Shown in pieces: positions 16,760 through 25,314 of a DNA stretch of 64,000 nt. The stretch's first letter is position 1. The number at the start of each line of letters is the position of its first letter. The DNA is from SVQP01 sp045603085 (lineage in GTDB: Bacteria > Bacillota > Clostridia > Oscillospirales > CAG-272): NCBI GenBank assembly GCA_045603085.1, contig JAZULL010000113.1, positions 26,390 to 90,389 on the forward strand, written 5' to 3'. The translations under genes and the position numbers were made by a program. Below the pieces are notes generated by a model. The model searched no databases and was not told the origin of the DNA. It was given only the letters and a program-made list of their open reading frames with translations.

Positions 16760-19659
16760 CTAACAATCCCACACTTAACAAGGAAGGCTTGCTTACAGCC
16801 AAATCGAAAATAAAAAATCTCTTTTCCGAATACTGGTATATACTGATCGCCATGCTGATCCCCGCGGTGCTGGTATACCTGATGTATCTGGCACGCTTGG
16901 TGCACCCGTTTGGTAACGGGTGTGTATTGGTGCTTGACCTCAACGGTCAGTACGTTTACTTCTTCGAGGCACTGCGCAATTTCGTCGTAAACGGTGATAC
17001 CAGTATCATATACTCATTCTCACGCGCTCTGGGCGGTGAATTTATGGGTATTTATGAGTACTATATCGCCAGCCCTTTCTCCTATCTGGTTTGTCTGTTT
17101 CCCGAGGACAGAATGTGTGAAGCACTTTTGTTCATGTTTATGGTCAAGGCTGCATTCTGTGCAGGCACCATGGCGTTCTACCTGCATCAATGTGAGGCGC
17201 GTATCAACCGTATCGGTATCATCTGCTTTTCGGTGATGTATGCGCTGATGTCCTACTGTATTGTTCAGCAGAACAACACCATGTGGATCGACGCCGTTAT
17301 TTGGTTCCCGCTTGTCATCTACGGCATTGAGCAGCTGGTCAAGTACGGCAGATACAAATGCTACGTTTGCTTCCTCGCCCTGACCCTGATCAGTAACTAC
17401 TATATAGGTTACATGGTCTGCGTCATGACCTTTATTTACTTCTTCGTTTATCTCTGGGGCTTCAAGCATTCCAACAACCCTTACCACGAAAGATTGCACG
17501 GAATCCGTTCCTTCCTGCGAATTGCATTCTATTCGATCATTGCGATCGGCATTTCTGCATTCATTATACTGACAGCGTATTATTCGCTGACGTTTGGTAA
17601 GACCGAATTCTCCAATCCCAACTGGGCGTTCTCCTCCAGGTTCAATTTCTTCGAGCTGTTCTATAAGTTCCTTCCCGCATCCTATGATACTGTGCGTCCC
17701 GCTGGTCTGCCTTTCGTGTATTGCGGCACGCTGACGCTTCTGCTCGTCCCCATGTTCTTCTTCAACAAGAAGTTCAAGTCTGCGGAAAAGGTTGCTTATG
17801 CGATCATTTTCACCATCCTGATTTTCAGCATGGCCACCAGCTCGATCGACTTGATCTGGCATGGCTTCCAGAAGCCCAACTGGCTCAATAACCGATACAG
17901 CTTCATGCTTGGATTCTTTATGATCCTGCTTGCTTACCGGGCATTTACCAACATGAGAACGGTGAGCCGTAAGCCCATTATCGGTGTGGCGGCAGCCATC
18001 GGATTCGGGGTCATGATTCTGCAGGAATTTGCTCCTATGATCAAAGAGGACTTCAATCAGTACGTTGACGTTCACACCTTCCAGACAGTCTGGCTGACGA
18101 TTGGTTGTCTGATTGTCTTTACCATTCTTATCTGTCTGCTCCCTCGCGTCAAAAACAAGGAGCTGATATCCTGCGTGCTTGTATTCTTTGTTTGCGTTGA
18201 GATGTTCTTAAGCGGACTGTGCGATCTCAACGATCTTGACAAGGACGTTACCTTTACCAAGTATTCCTACTACAACGACTATCTCGATACGGTCAGGCCG
18301 ATTATCAATACCGTACAGGAAAATGATACTTCCTTCTACCGTATGGAAAAAACCTATCACCGTAAAACAAACGATAACTTTGCCCTGCAGATCCGCGGCC
18401 TTTCAAACTCAACCTCCACGCTTAACGCAGACACCATTTATTTCCTGCGAATGATGGGCTATTCCTCCAAATCACACTGGTCCAAGTACCTGGGCGGTAC
18501 ACCGGTCAGCGATTCCCTGCTTGGCATCAAGTATATCATGACCGATAAGGATATGAGCATCTATTACGGCGAGCCCGCATTTGACTCTGACGATTACGAC
18601 AACGAAACCTACGTTGTGTATCAGAATCCCTACTATATGAGCATCGCTTATGCAGTCAGCGATCAGATGGTTGATTTTGACCTGGATGCTTATGAAAATC
18701 CCTTTGAGCGCATGAACGCTATGGTTTCTATGATGCTTGGCGAGGAAGATACGCTTCAGATATTTGTTCCCGCAACGCAGCTTTCCATGACGACGAAGGA
18801 CGTTACCAAGGGACAAGCCGCTAAGCACGACCTGTATAAGGGTGACGGAGGCACCATTACGTTCAAATACGAGGTTCCCAAGGATACCGAGCTGTTCGTC
18901 TACTTCCCCACAATTTATTCCAGAGAAGTCAACATGACCGCCAACGGTAAGTCTGTGGGTAAATGGGGTGGCAATGAAACCTGGAGAATCGTTTCCATTG
19001 GCGAAGTGGAAAAGTCCGATCTGGAACTCAAGCTGACCATCAAGAACGATTACGACAATTTCTACCTGCAGCAGGATCTGGAAAAGCCCTTTATCTATTC
19101 GCTGGATATGGAGGTGCTTGCAGAAGCAATGACCAGACTTCAGCAAGGCAACGTACAGATCGATCCCGATAATTATCGCGAGGATTATCTGCCCGGTACG
19201 GTAACCACCGAAAAGGAAAATCAACTGATCCTGACCACTATTCCCTACGATAAGGGCTGGCATATCATCGTTGACGGAAAGGTTGTGGAAACCTTTGAGG
19301 TTGCCAATGCTCTGATCGCTTATACTATCCCCGAGGCCGGTGAGCATTCCGTGCACATGATTTATTGCCCCAAGGAGCTTGTGATCGGCGTTGCCATCAC
19401 CATCGTCTCGGTTATCGCATTCTTCCTGCTTGTCATATTCGAAAACAGACTTGCAAAGATCAGAGGCTACGGTGAATTCTTCCGCATTCCCAAAAGAGTT
19501 GCCCCAAATCTGACCGAGGAAGACGTTAAAGCATATCTTGCACAGCAGGAAGCCGACAATTCAACCGAGCTACCGCCTCCGACACCTCAAGAAGGGACTG
19601 CTGACCCAACCGAGGCACCCCAAGAAGAGCCTGCAGATCAAGAGGCACCACAAGAATAA
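16756..19659 (+). CDS. YfhO family membrane protein
   Basis: A 967-residue polytopic membrane protein of the YfhO family, GT-C-like proteins implicated in lipoteichoic acid or other surface glycosylation in Bacillus. About 12 hydrophobic helices occupy residues 25-500. The first outer loop has LDLNGQYVYFFEALRNFV and SFSRALGGEFMGIYEYY, the conserved donor-site region of the family. A large extracytoplasmic domain (about 505-875) follows, then a final helix (about 880-905). The last 35 residues form an unusual Pro/Glu/Gln-rich cytoplasmic tail. It overlaps DUF951 and precedes ruvA by 44 bases. The acceptor is unknown. Confidence 0.85.
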   Translation: MTNNPTLNKEGLLTAKSKIKNLFSEYWYILIAMLIPAVLVYLMYLARLVHPFGNGCVLVLDLNGQYVYFFEALRNFVVNGDTSIIYSFSRALGGEFMGIYEYYIASPFSYLVCLFPEDRMCEALLFMFMVKAAFCAGTMAFYLHQCEARINRIGIICFSVMYALMSYCIVQQNNTMWIDAVIWFPLVIYGIEQLVKYGRYKCYVCFLALTLISNYYIGYMVCVMTFIYFFVYLWGFKHSNNPYHERLHGIRSFLRIAFYSIIAIGISAFIILTAYYSLTFGKTEFSNPNWAFSSRFNFFELFYKFLPASYDTVRPAGLPFVYCGTLTLLLVPMFFFNKKFKSAEKVAYAIIFTILIFSMATSSIDLIWHGFQKPNWLNNRYSFMLGFFMILLAYRAFTNMRTVSRKPIIGVAAAIGFGVMILQEFAPMIKEDFNQYVDVHTFQTVWLTIGCLIVFTILICLLPRVKNKELISCVLVFFVCVEMFLSGLCDLNDLDKDVTFTKYSYYNDYLDTVRPIINTVQENDTSFYRMEKTYHRKTNDNFALQIRGLSNSTSTLNADTIYFLRMMGYSSKSHWSKYLGGTPVSDSLLGIKYIMTDKDMSIYYGEPAFDSDDYDNETYVVYQNPYYMSIAYAVSDQMVDFDLDAYENPFERMNAMVSMMLGEEDTLQIFVPATQLSMTTKDVTKGQAAKHDLYKGDGGTITFKYEVPKDTELFVYFPTIYSREVNMTANGKSVGKWGGNETWRIVSIGEVEKSDLELKLTIKNDYDNFYLQQDLEKPFIYSLDMEVLAEAMTRLQQGNVQIDPDNYREDYLPGTVTTEKENQLILTTIPYDKGWHIIVDGKVVETFEVANALIAYTIPEAGEHSVHMIYCPKELVIGVAITIVSVIAFFLLVIFENRLAKIRGYGEFFRIPKRVAPNLTEEDVKAYLAQQEADNSTELPPPTPQEGTADPTEAPQEEPADQEAPQE

Positions 19660-19663
19660 TATC

Positions 19664-19690
19664 AATCCCACGGGACTATCCCGTGGGATT
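19664..19690 (+). other. perfect 12-bp hairpin between yfhO and ruvA
   Basis: AATCCCACGGGA (19664-19675) pairs perfectly with 19679-19690 across a 3-base loop. It begins 4 bases after the yfhO stop and ends just before the ruvA ribosome site. No T-run follows, so it is not a standard terminator. It could be an RNA processing or stability element, or modulate ruvA translation. Confidence 0.6.
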
Positions 19691-19703
19691 CCAAGGAGAT
19701 TTT

Positions 19704-20312
19704 ATGTTTTACTATATCAGCGGAACGCTGGCTCATAAGAGCATGGGATTTGCCGTGATCGATGCCGGTGGCGTTGGCTACCGCATGACGGTCAGTCAGA
19801 ATACATACGATAAGCTCCCCTTAGCCGGCAATGCCGCAAAGCTTTATACTTACCTGGCTGTTCGAGAGGACGGTATTGAGTTGTTTGGTTTCTTTGATGA
19901 AACCGAGCTCTCCTCTTTCCAGATGCTGATTACGGTTTCCGGTGTTGGCCCAAAGGCGGCGATGTCCATCCTTTCGCTTCTGACCCCCGAAAAATTCGCT
20001 CTGGCTGTATGCACCGAGGACACCAAGGCGATTTCCAAGGCAAGCGGCGTTGGCCCTAAAACTGCGGCAAGAATCGTTCTGGAGCTTAAGGATAAGCTGA
20101 TCAAGGAGCACGGAAACGATTTTGGCACCGTTCCCGAGGCTGCAACCTCCGCAAAGGGTGCTCCTGCACGCGGCAAGCTGACGGAAGCCTTGGACGCATT
20201 GATGGTACTTGGTTACCAGCGCGCCGAGGCAACTGCTGTTCTCAAATCTCTGCCTACCGAGCAGATGACGCTGGAGGAGATCATCCGCCAGGCGCTCAAA
20301 AAGCTGATGTAA
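19704..20312 (+). CDS. ruvA: Holliday junction DNA helicase subunit RuvA
   Basis: RuvA binds four-way junctions and loads RuvB. From the ATG at 19704 (MFYYISGTLAHK) it has 202 residues, normal length. The N-terminal OB fold covers about 1-62, two helix-hairpin-helix motifs lie in VSGVGPKAAMSIL and ASGVGPKTAARIVLELKDKL, and the flexible Ala/Gly-rich linker leads to the C-terminal RuvB-binding domain (EALDALMVLGYQRAEA). An in-frame upstream ATG at 19683 lies before the AAGGAG site and is not used. Confidence 0.96.
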   Translation: MFYYISGTLAHKSMGFAVIDAGGVGYRMTVSQNTYDKLPLAGNAAKLYTYLAVREDGIELFGFFDETELSSFQMLITVSGVGPKAAMSILSLLTPEKFALAVCTEDTKAISKASGVGPKTAARIVLELKDKLIKEHGNDFGTVPEAATSAKGAPARGKLTEALDALMVLGYQRAEATAVLKSLPTEQMTLEEIIRQALKKLM

Positions 20313-20325
20313 GGAGGATGACAGT

Positions 20326-21402
20326 ATGTTTGACGAACAGGATTTTGACTTTGAAAACCGAATTGTTTCGACCGGCTATTCTCCCGAGGATTCCGACATC
20401 GATGCTTCCCTGCGCCCCCAGACACTTGCCGACTACGTAGGACAGGATAAAGCCAAGGAAAATCTTAAGGTCTATATTGAAGCAGCTAAGATGCGAAGCG
20501 AATCGCTTGATCACGTGCTGCTTTACGGCCCTCCCGGCCTCGGTAAAACCACGCTTTCCAACATTATCGCAAATGAAATGGGCGTCAATATCCGTATTAC
20601 GTCCGGCCCTGCCATTGAAAAACAGGGTGACCTCGCGGCTCTTCTGACCAATCTCAATCAGGGTGACGTGCTGTTTATTGACGAGATCCACCGTCTTTCC
20701 AGATCTGTCGAGGAGATTCTCTACCCCGCCATGGAGGACTACGCGCTGGATATTATCATCGGCAAAGGCCCTGCCGCAAGAAGCATCCGTATCGATCTGC
20801 CCAGATTTACCCTGATCGGAGCTACCACCCGAGCAGGTCAGCTGACCACGCCGCTTCGTGATCGCTTTGGCGTACTGCTCAAGCTGGAGCTTTATACGCC
20901 CGAGGAGCTTGCATCCATCGTGCGCAGAAGCGCCGGAATTTTAGGCATTGCCATTACCGACGACGGCTCTTACGAAATCGCTTCCCGTTCCCGCGGCACG
21001 CCACGTATTGCAAACCGTCTGCTCAAGCGTGTCCGTGACTTCGCAATGGTCAGCGGCAAGGATGCCATCGATTCCGAGATCGCAGGTTATGCACTCAATA
21101 AGCTGGAGATCGACGAGCTGGGCCTTGATAATACCGACCGAAAGATTATGGAAACCATTATCAAGTTCTATGACGGCGGGCCCGTCGGTCTTGAGACACT
21201 CGCTGCTACCATTGGTGAAGAGGCTGTGACCATTGAGGACGTATACGAGCCTTACCTGATGCAGCTCGGTTTCCTTTCGCGTACCCCGCGTGGCAGATGC
21301 GTAACCAGACTTGCATACGAGCATCTGGGACTGCGCACCCCGCCTGCAGCTAACAAGAACGTTAACTCCAATCAGGTTTCCTTCTTTGATGAACACAAAT
21401 AA
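20326..21402 (+). CDS. ruvB: Holliday junction branch migration ATPase RuvB
   Basis: RuvB is the hexameric AAA+ motor for branch migration. The 358-residue protein has RPQTLADYVGQDKAKENL, Walker A GPPGLGKTT, Walker B LFIDEIHRLSR, sensor 1 TLIGATTRAG, Arg finger region TTPLRDRFGVLL, and the C-terminal winged helix with YEPYLMQLGFLSRTPRGR. A TAAGGAGG site precedes the ATG; the gene starts 13 bases after ruvA. It is the last gene of the operon, closed by a strong terminator. Confidence 0.97.
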   Translation: MFDEQDFDFENRIVSTGYSPEDSDIDASLRPQTLADYVGQDKAKENLKVYIEAAKMRSESLDHVLLYGPPGLGKTTLSNIIANEMGVNIRITSGPAIEKQGDLAALLTNLNQGDVLFIDEIHRLSRSVEEILYPAMEDYALDIIIGKGPAARSIRIDLPRFTLIGATTRAGQLTTPLRDRFGVLLKLELYTPEELASIVRRSAGILGIAITDDGSYEIASRSRGTPRIANRLLKRVRDFAMVSGKDAIDSEIAGYALNKLEIDELGLDNTDRKIMETIIKFYDGGPVGLETLAATIGEEAVTIEDVYEPYLMQLGFLSRTPRGRCVTRLAYEHLGLRTPPAANKNVNSNQVSFFDEHK

Positions 21403-21404
21403 AG

Positions 21405-21440
21405 AAAAAGCTCCGCGACAGCGTCGCGGAGCTTTTTTTG
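21405..21440. terminator. bidirectional terminator between ruvB and 21442 gene
   Basis: AAAAAGCTCCGCGAC pairs with GTCGCGGAGCTTTTT across a 3-base loop (21405-21437), with T-runs on both strands. It lies directly after the ruvB stop and directly after the stop of the convergent lipoprotein gene. Confidence 0.95.
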
Positions 21441-21441
21441 T

Positions 21442-23493
21442 TTATTTGAGTTCAATGGATTTTACGTACATGACGTCGCCCTCGGCGCAAGCGTCGAAGT
21501 AGTCAAAGCGGATGGCATTGACATCGCCGGACCAGAAAGCAAGACCGGAAACCTTGATCTCAAGGGTGTGATACTCGCCGTCAGCCACGACCTGCGCGCG
21601 CACGGACTTGCCGCCCTCGGCGTTCATGGTTGTGCCGGTGCACAGGAACAGCTCGGAGGAATAAGATCCTCTGCTGTTGGACGTTGGGATCATATAGGTG
21701 ATGCAGATGGTGGTGTAATCCTCTGCCTTGAGAATCGGTGAGGAATTGGTGTAGTTAATGGTGACGTGCGGGTCGGATGCAGCCACAATGGTCAGAGAAG
21801 CCGCCTTTTCGGTATCGCTGAAGCTGACTGCGGTGTTGTTGGTAGCCTTAAGCTTCATCGCGGTATTGAGATCCACAACTTCCAGCTTCTGCATAGAGGT
21901 AGCTGCACTCTCATCCTCGATTCTGTCACTGATGTAGTTGTTGTGTAACGACTCATTGGTTGCAAAATCCTTGTTGGCTTTGAAGGTTTCGCGGATCTGC
22001 TCAAGCGAGCCGGTGGTCATCATATAGCTGTATTCAATGGGCTGGAAGGAAACGATCTTCATGGTGCACAGAGGGGCTACGTAGTTGGTCGCACCATTCA
22101 ATGAATCCTTGCTGCCGTTATAAGCATGGCGACCCGCCAGAAGCGTATCCACGTTGGGCACGTAAAGACCGATACCGTAATTGGTCATGGAATGCGTCCA
22201 TGCACACCAGGTTTCGGTATTGCTGTTTCTCATACGGAATACACAATCATTATGATATGTAGGGTCACCCCAGAATTCCAGTTTTTTCTCAGTGGTCAGA
22301 GGCTGATTCTCCCAAGACTTGGAGCCACCGTAATACGAGAAATCACCGAAATAGCTCAGCGTGTAGAATGCAGGAAGCTCCTGAGAAGCATATCTGTGCT
22401 CCCAGCCGGAGAAATCCACAAAGCGGTTATCCACGCGGACGTAATTCTCCTCCAGAACGTAGGTGTTTTCCATGTAGCTGATGGTCAGCTTGCCGTCATG
22501 ACCCCAGTCCTGCGGCTGAGCCTTGATGTAGAGCGAATTTTCACCGACTACAATGTCAATGATACGGCTGGGATTGCCGTGCACGTCGCCGCCCTGTACG
22601 GGGTTGTAGGGCCAACGCGTACCGTTATAGTCACCTTCGACGTAATCGCCATTGCTGTAGGTACCGTAGTAGGACTGCTGTACAAGTCTGCCTGTATCGG
22701 CCTGATTGATCAGGTTATCAATACCGCCGATCTTTTTCTGAAGATCACTCAGATAGCAGATACCGCCGCCCCAGGAAAGGCGGATACCCAGCTTATAGAA
22801 ATCGTTTTCGATATAATAGACATCGCTTGAATAGACCTCGCAAACCTCGGTCTTGACGTCGCAAAGTGCAAAGGCGGTGTCCTTGTTTTCGCAGGTGCTG
22901 AACGTAATTGCGGTCAGCTCGGTGGCCTTTTTGCCTTCGAGATAGTCCTTTGTCAGCGCGCAGAAGGTCTGCTTACCGGCTTCGAGATAAAACAGATCGT
23001 TGACCGTCTTACTGCCGATCTTGTAGGTAACCGTGCACTTCAAGGGCGCATCTGATACAAAGCACAGCGTCAATCTGTTGAACTGCTCGGTGATCGGATG
23101 TTCCAACGTAACTGTAAAGTTCTGATTGATCTTGAACTTGCCGTCCTGCACAGAATCAAAGCCGGTTGCGCTGTAACCAAGGCCGCTTGCGGTGGTAACG
23201 GCGGCGTTTGATCCGCTTTGATTGACGTTCAGGGCGGTGTCAAAATTGATGGAGGGTTTACTTGCAATGTCGGAGCTGGTATCGGGATCGGTAGTGCTCT
23301 CATCGGTCGTCTGATCCGAGGAGCTGTCCTCGTTGTCTGTTGTTTCTTCGGGATTGGTGTCCGGTTGCTCGGATTGACCGGGAGTGGTCCCTTCGGGGTT
23401 GTTACTGCCCGTGTTGCATGCGGCAAACTGCAATGCCATCAAAAAGCAAAGAGCCAGCGCCAGCAAAGAGATAATTTTTCTTGTTTGTTTCAT
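21442..23493 (-). CDS. large surface lipoprotein, function unknown
   Basis: A 683-residue predicted lipoprotein. The signal peptide ends in FAAC with lipid-bearing Cys26, followed by a Thr/Glu/Asp-rich linker to about residue 80. The body looks like a beta-rich carbohydrate-related fold: WGGGICYLSDLQKKIGGIDN, then NLINQADTGRLVQQSYYG, and a long aromatic-rich section with WGHDGKLTISYMENTYVLEE. The segment from about 540 to the end resembles a carbohydrate-binding beta-sandwich. I do not recognise a catalytic signature. It is the only gene between its own consensus promoter and the ruvB terminator. A role in polysaccharide binding or breakdown at the surface is inference. Confidence 0.65.
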   Translation of the reverse strand: MKQTRKIISLLALALCFLMALQFAACNTGSNNPEGTTPGQSEQPDTNPEETTDNEDSSSDQTTDESTTDPDTSSDIASKPSINFDTALNVNQSGSNAAVTTASGLGYSATGFDSVQDGKFKINQNFTVTLEHPITEQFNRLTLCFVSDAPLKCTVTYKIGSKTVNDLFYLEAGKQTFCALTKDYLEGKKATELTAITFSTCENKDTAFALCDVKTEVCEVYSSDVYYIENDFYKLGIRLSWGGGICYLSDLQKKIGGIDNLINQADTGRLVQQSYYGTYSNGDYVEGDYNGTRWPYNPVQGGDVHGNPSRIIDIVVGENSLYIKAQPQDWGHDGKLTISYMENTYVLEENYVRVDNRFVDFSGWEHRYASQELPAFYTLSYFGDFSYYGGSKSWENQPLTTEKKLEFWGDPTYHNDCVFRMRNSNTETWCAWTHSMTNYGIGLYVPNVDTLLAGRHAYNGSKDSLNGATNYVAPLCTMKIVSFQPIEYSYMMTTGSLEQIRETFKANKDFATNESLHNNYISDRIEDESAATSMQKLEVVDLNTAMKLKATNNTAVSFSDTEKAASLTIVAASDPHVTINYTNSSPILKAEDYTTICITYMIPTSNSRGSYSSELFLCTGTTMNAEGGKSVRAQVVADGEYHTLEIKVSGLAFWSGDVNAIRFDYFDACAEGDVMYVKSIELK

Positions 23494-23526
23494 AATTTGT
23501 TTCCTTCCGTTCAGAGGTTATAGACT

Positions 23527-23555
23527 ATTATACTACATTTAGACAGATTTGTCAA
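23527..23555 (-). promoter_or_regulatory. consensus promoter for 21442 lipoprotein
   Basis: Minus strand TTGACA (23550-23555) and TATAAT (23527-23532), 17-base spacer, about 34 bases before the ATG. Confidence 0.85.
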
Positions 23556-23560
23556 TCATA

Positions 23561-23586
23561 AAGGGCTGGCGCAAGCGTCAGCCCTT
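23561..23586 (-). terminator. terminator after the 23597 gene
   Basis: AAGGGCTG/CAGCCCTT stem closed by GCGCAAGC-type bases (23561-23586), immediately after the stop of the secreted protein gene. The T-tract on the minus strand is weak. Confidence 0.65.
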
Positions 23587-23596
23587 GTGACGGCAA

Positions 23597-25141
23597 TCAA
23601 TCCTTTTTCTTTACGACGGCTGCTGTGCCGAGCATTACAAATACTGCAAGCACGGGCGCGAAGATTACAGAGCCGCAATCCTTTGTTTTCTCGGGGGGCG
23701 TGGTCTGCTGTTCGCTTTCCTGAGATTCTCCTTGCGTGGGATCTTCCTCATCCTCAACAGTGGTGTCCTTTTCCGTAGTTACCATATCTCCGCCGGGGTC
23801 AACTCCGAGCAGATCATATAAATAAGCGTCCGCGTAATTCTTTGCGTCCTCAAACGTACGGAAAGCCGCGATGTAAGCCACGTCAAAGCTGTTGGCCTCG
23901 GGATCGGTATGGTCGATACCGGTAAAGTCGCAACGGATCATATTGATTCTTCCCTGCCAATCCAGATCGTCGGTCAGGTCAAGCACGCCCAGACACCAGC
24001 CTGCATTATATTCCACCTCATCCAGCAGGAATTCACAGCTGCAATTGGGTTGTGCGCCAAGTACGTCACCTGCGCTGTAATAGAAGGTGCCGGATTCAGC
24101 AAAACAATTTTTTGTCAATACGACAAGTACCGGAAAATCCTTGGCTTCGTAAGAGATCGGAGATTTGGGTGAGAAGATGACGTAGCCAGAGCCTGTCTTG
24201 GAGGTCATCTTGATGGTTCCGTCATCATTGACCGCGAAATCAAAATTAGAACCGTTGAATCTGTTGAACTGCTCCATCTTGGAATCCCAGATCACGGCAG
24301 GCTGTCCCTCGGGAACGGTCGCGGAATCAGCAATGGGAGCAAAATTGTTGACGTTATCCTCGGGCTGTGCGCTATCCTCGCCAAAAGGAACCTCGCCCTG
24401 AAATTCGTTGACGCAGATCTCGATGGGAGAGCCGGTTACGCCGGTATAGAAGGACATGCCAACGTAAGCACCGTCCGCACAATACTGATCCAGCACGTTG
24501 TCAGCAGTTTTTCCGGCATCATAGAATTCCTGGCCGCACAGATAGAAGGTATATCCCCAATCGTCGTGTCTGACCTCAAAGGTATAAACCTCTTGTCCCT
24601 GCTCGTTTACGGGAATGGTAATTGCCATCTCGCTGAACAGCTTCCAGCCGTTATCATCGTCAAGCGAGAAAAACTGTGCAATGGCAGATCCTTTACCTGC
24701 ACCGCGAACCAGTACCGAAACGCCCTCGCCGTAACCGGTCTGACCGGGTGCATAGATTTCTTGGCTATGCAGAGAGAAGGAAACCCAGTGGTCCTTGTCG
24801 TCATACTCGCCGCCGTATGCAAAATCAAGCACGGTAAACTGTACCGAAACTGCGTTGCCCTTTCCGTCAGCATTCTGCGCCTTAAGATCATAGGTATTTT
24901 TGGTGTGAACGTGCGTATAGGGGGTATTGTTGGTATAGTCGGCAGAGATCAGCATAAGGCCCTTATCAAGCTCATACTTATAGCCGCATGCGGGTCTGTA
25001 GCTTTCTTCATCCTGGTAATCATCTGCTGCGCGCGAGGTAACCCAGTCACCTTCCACAATTGCACTTGCGGGTACAGTCAGCATGACGGCAGAGCAAGCA
25101 ATCATGGCAAATGCCAACATCCAAGTCAAAAACTTTTTCAT
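23597..25141 (-). CDS. secreted protein with C-terminal hydrophobic tail, paralogue A
   Basis: A 514-residue exported protein: signal peptide with likely cleavage after VPASA (residue 27), a beta-rich N-terminal domain beginning EGDWVTSRAADDYQDEESY, a second domain beginning IADSATVPEGQPAVIWDS, a Thr/Glu-rich linker (about 440-480), and a tail of KDCGS, about 18 hydrophobic residues and KKKD. It is homologous along its length to the next gene: matching segments include VLDFAYGG with VLDYAYDG, and YEAKDFPVLVVLTKNC with YEAKDFPYIAVLTRNC. No catalytic motif is recognised. The tail suggests membrane or wall retention without an LPXTG signal. It has its own promoter and terminator. Confidence 0.65.
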   Translation of the reverse strand: MKKFLTWMLAFAMIACSAVMLTVPASAIVEGDWVTSRAADDYQDEESYRPACGYKYELDKGLMLISADYTNNTPYTHVHTKNTYDLKAQNADGKGNAVSVQFTVLDFAYGGEYDDKDHWVSFSLHSQEIYAPGQTGYGEGVSVLVRGAGKGSAIAQFFSLDDDNGWKLFSEMAITIPVNEQGQEVYTFEVRHDDWGYTFYLCGQEFYDAGKTADNVLDQYCADGAYVGMSFYTGVTGSPIEICVNEFQGEVPFGEDSAQPEDNVNNFAPIADSATVPEGQPAVIWDSKMEQFNRFNGSNFDFAVNDDGTIKMTSKTGSGYVIFSPKSPISYEAKDFPVLVVLTKNCFAESGTFYYSAGDVLGAQPNCSCEFLLDEVEYNAGWCLGVLDLTDDLDWQGRINMIRCDFTGIDHTDPEANSFDVAYIAAFRTFEDAKNYADAYLYDLLGVDPGGDMVTTEKDTTVEDEEDPTQGESQESEQQTTPPEKTKDCGSVIFAPVLAVFVMLGTAAVVKKKD

Positions 25142-25178
25142 AACAGTTCTCCTTCCAAGAAGAAATATTTACATACAT

Positions 25179-25207
25179 ATTATAGCACGAATTCTCTTTG
25201 ATGTAAA
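25179..25207 (-). promoter_or_regulatory. promoter for secreted paralogue A
   Basis: Minus strand TTTACA (25202-25207) and TATAAT (25179-25184), 17-base spacer, TG extended -10. The flanks CTATTTAC and GTGCTATAAT are shared with the promoter of paralogue B. Confidence 0.82.
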
Positions 25208-25254
25208 TAGGGACAATTTACAAATCCGATGCTCTCTGTATGACAATTTCAACA

Positions 25255-25284
25255 AGAAGAGGGGCTACCGCGTGCGGTAGCCCC
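25255..25284 (-). terminator. terminator after secreted paralogue B
   Basis: GGGGCTACCG/CGGTAGCCCC stem (25261-25284), followed on the minus strand by TCTTCTTGTT. It lies 30 bases after the stop at 25315. Confidence 0.8.
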
Positions 25285-25314
25285 ATAAAAGCTATTTTTT
25301 ATAGAGACTTTAAA

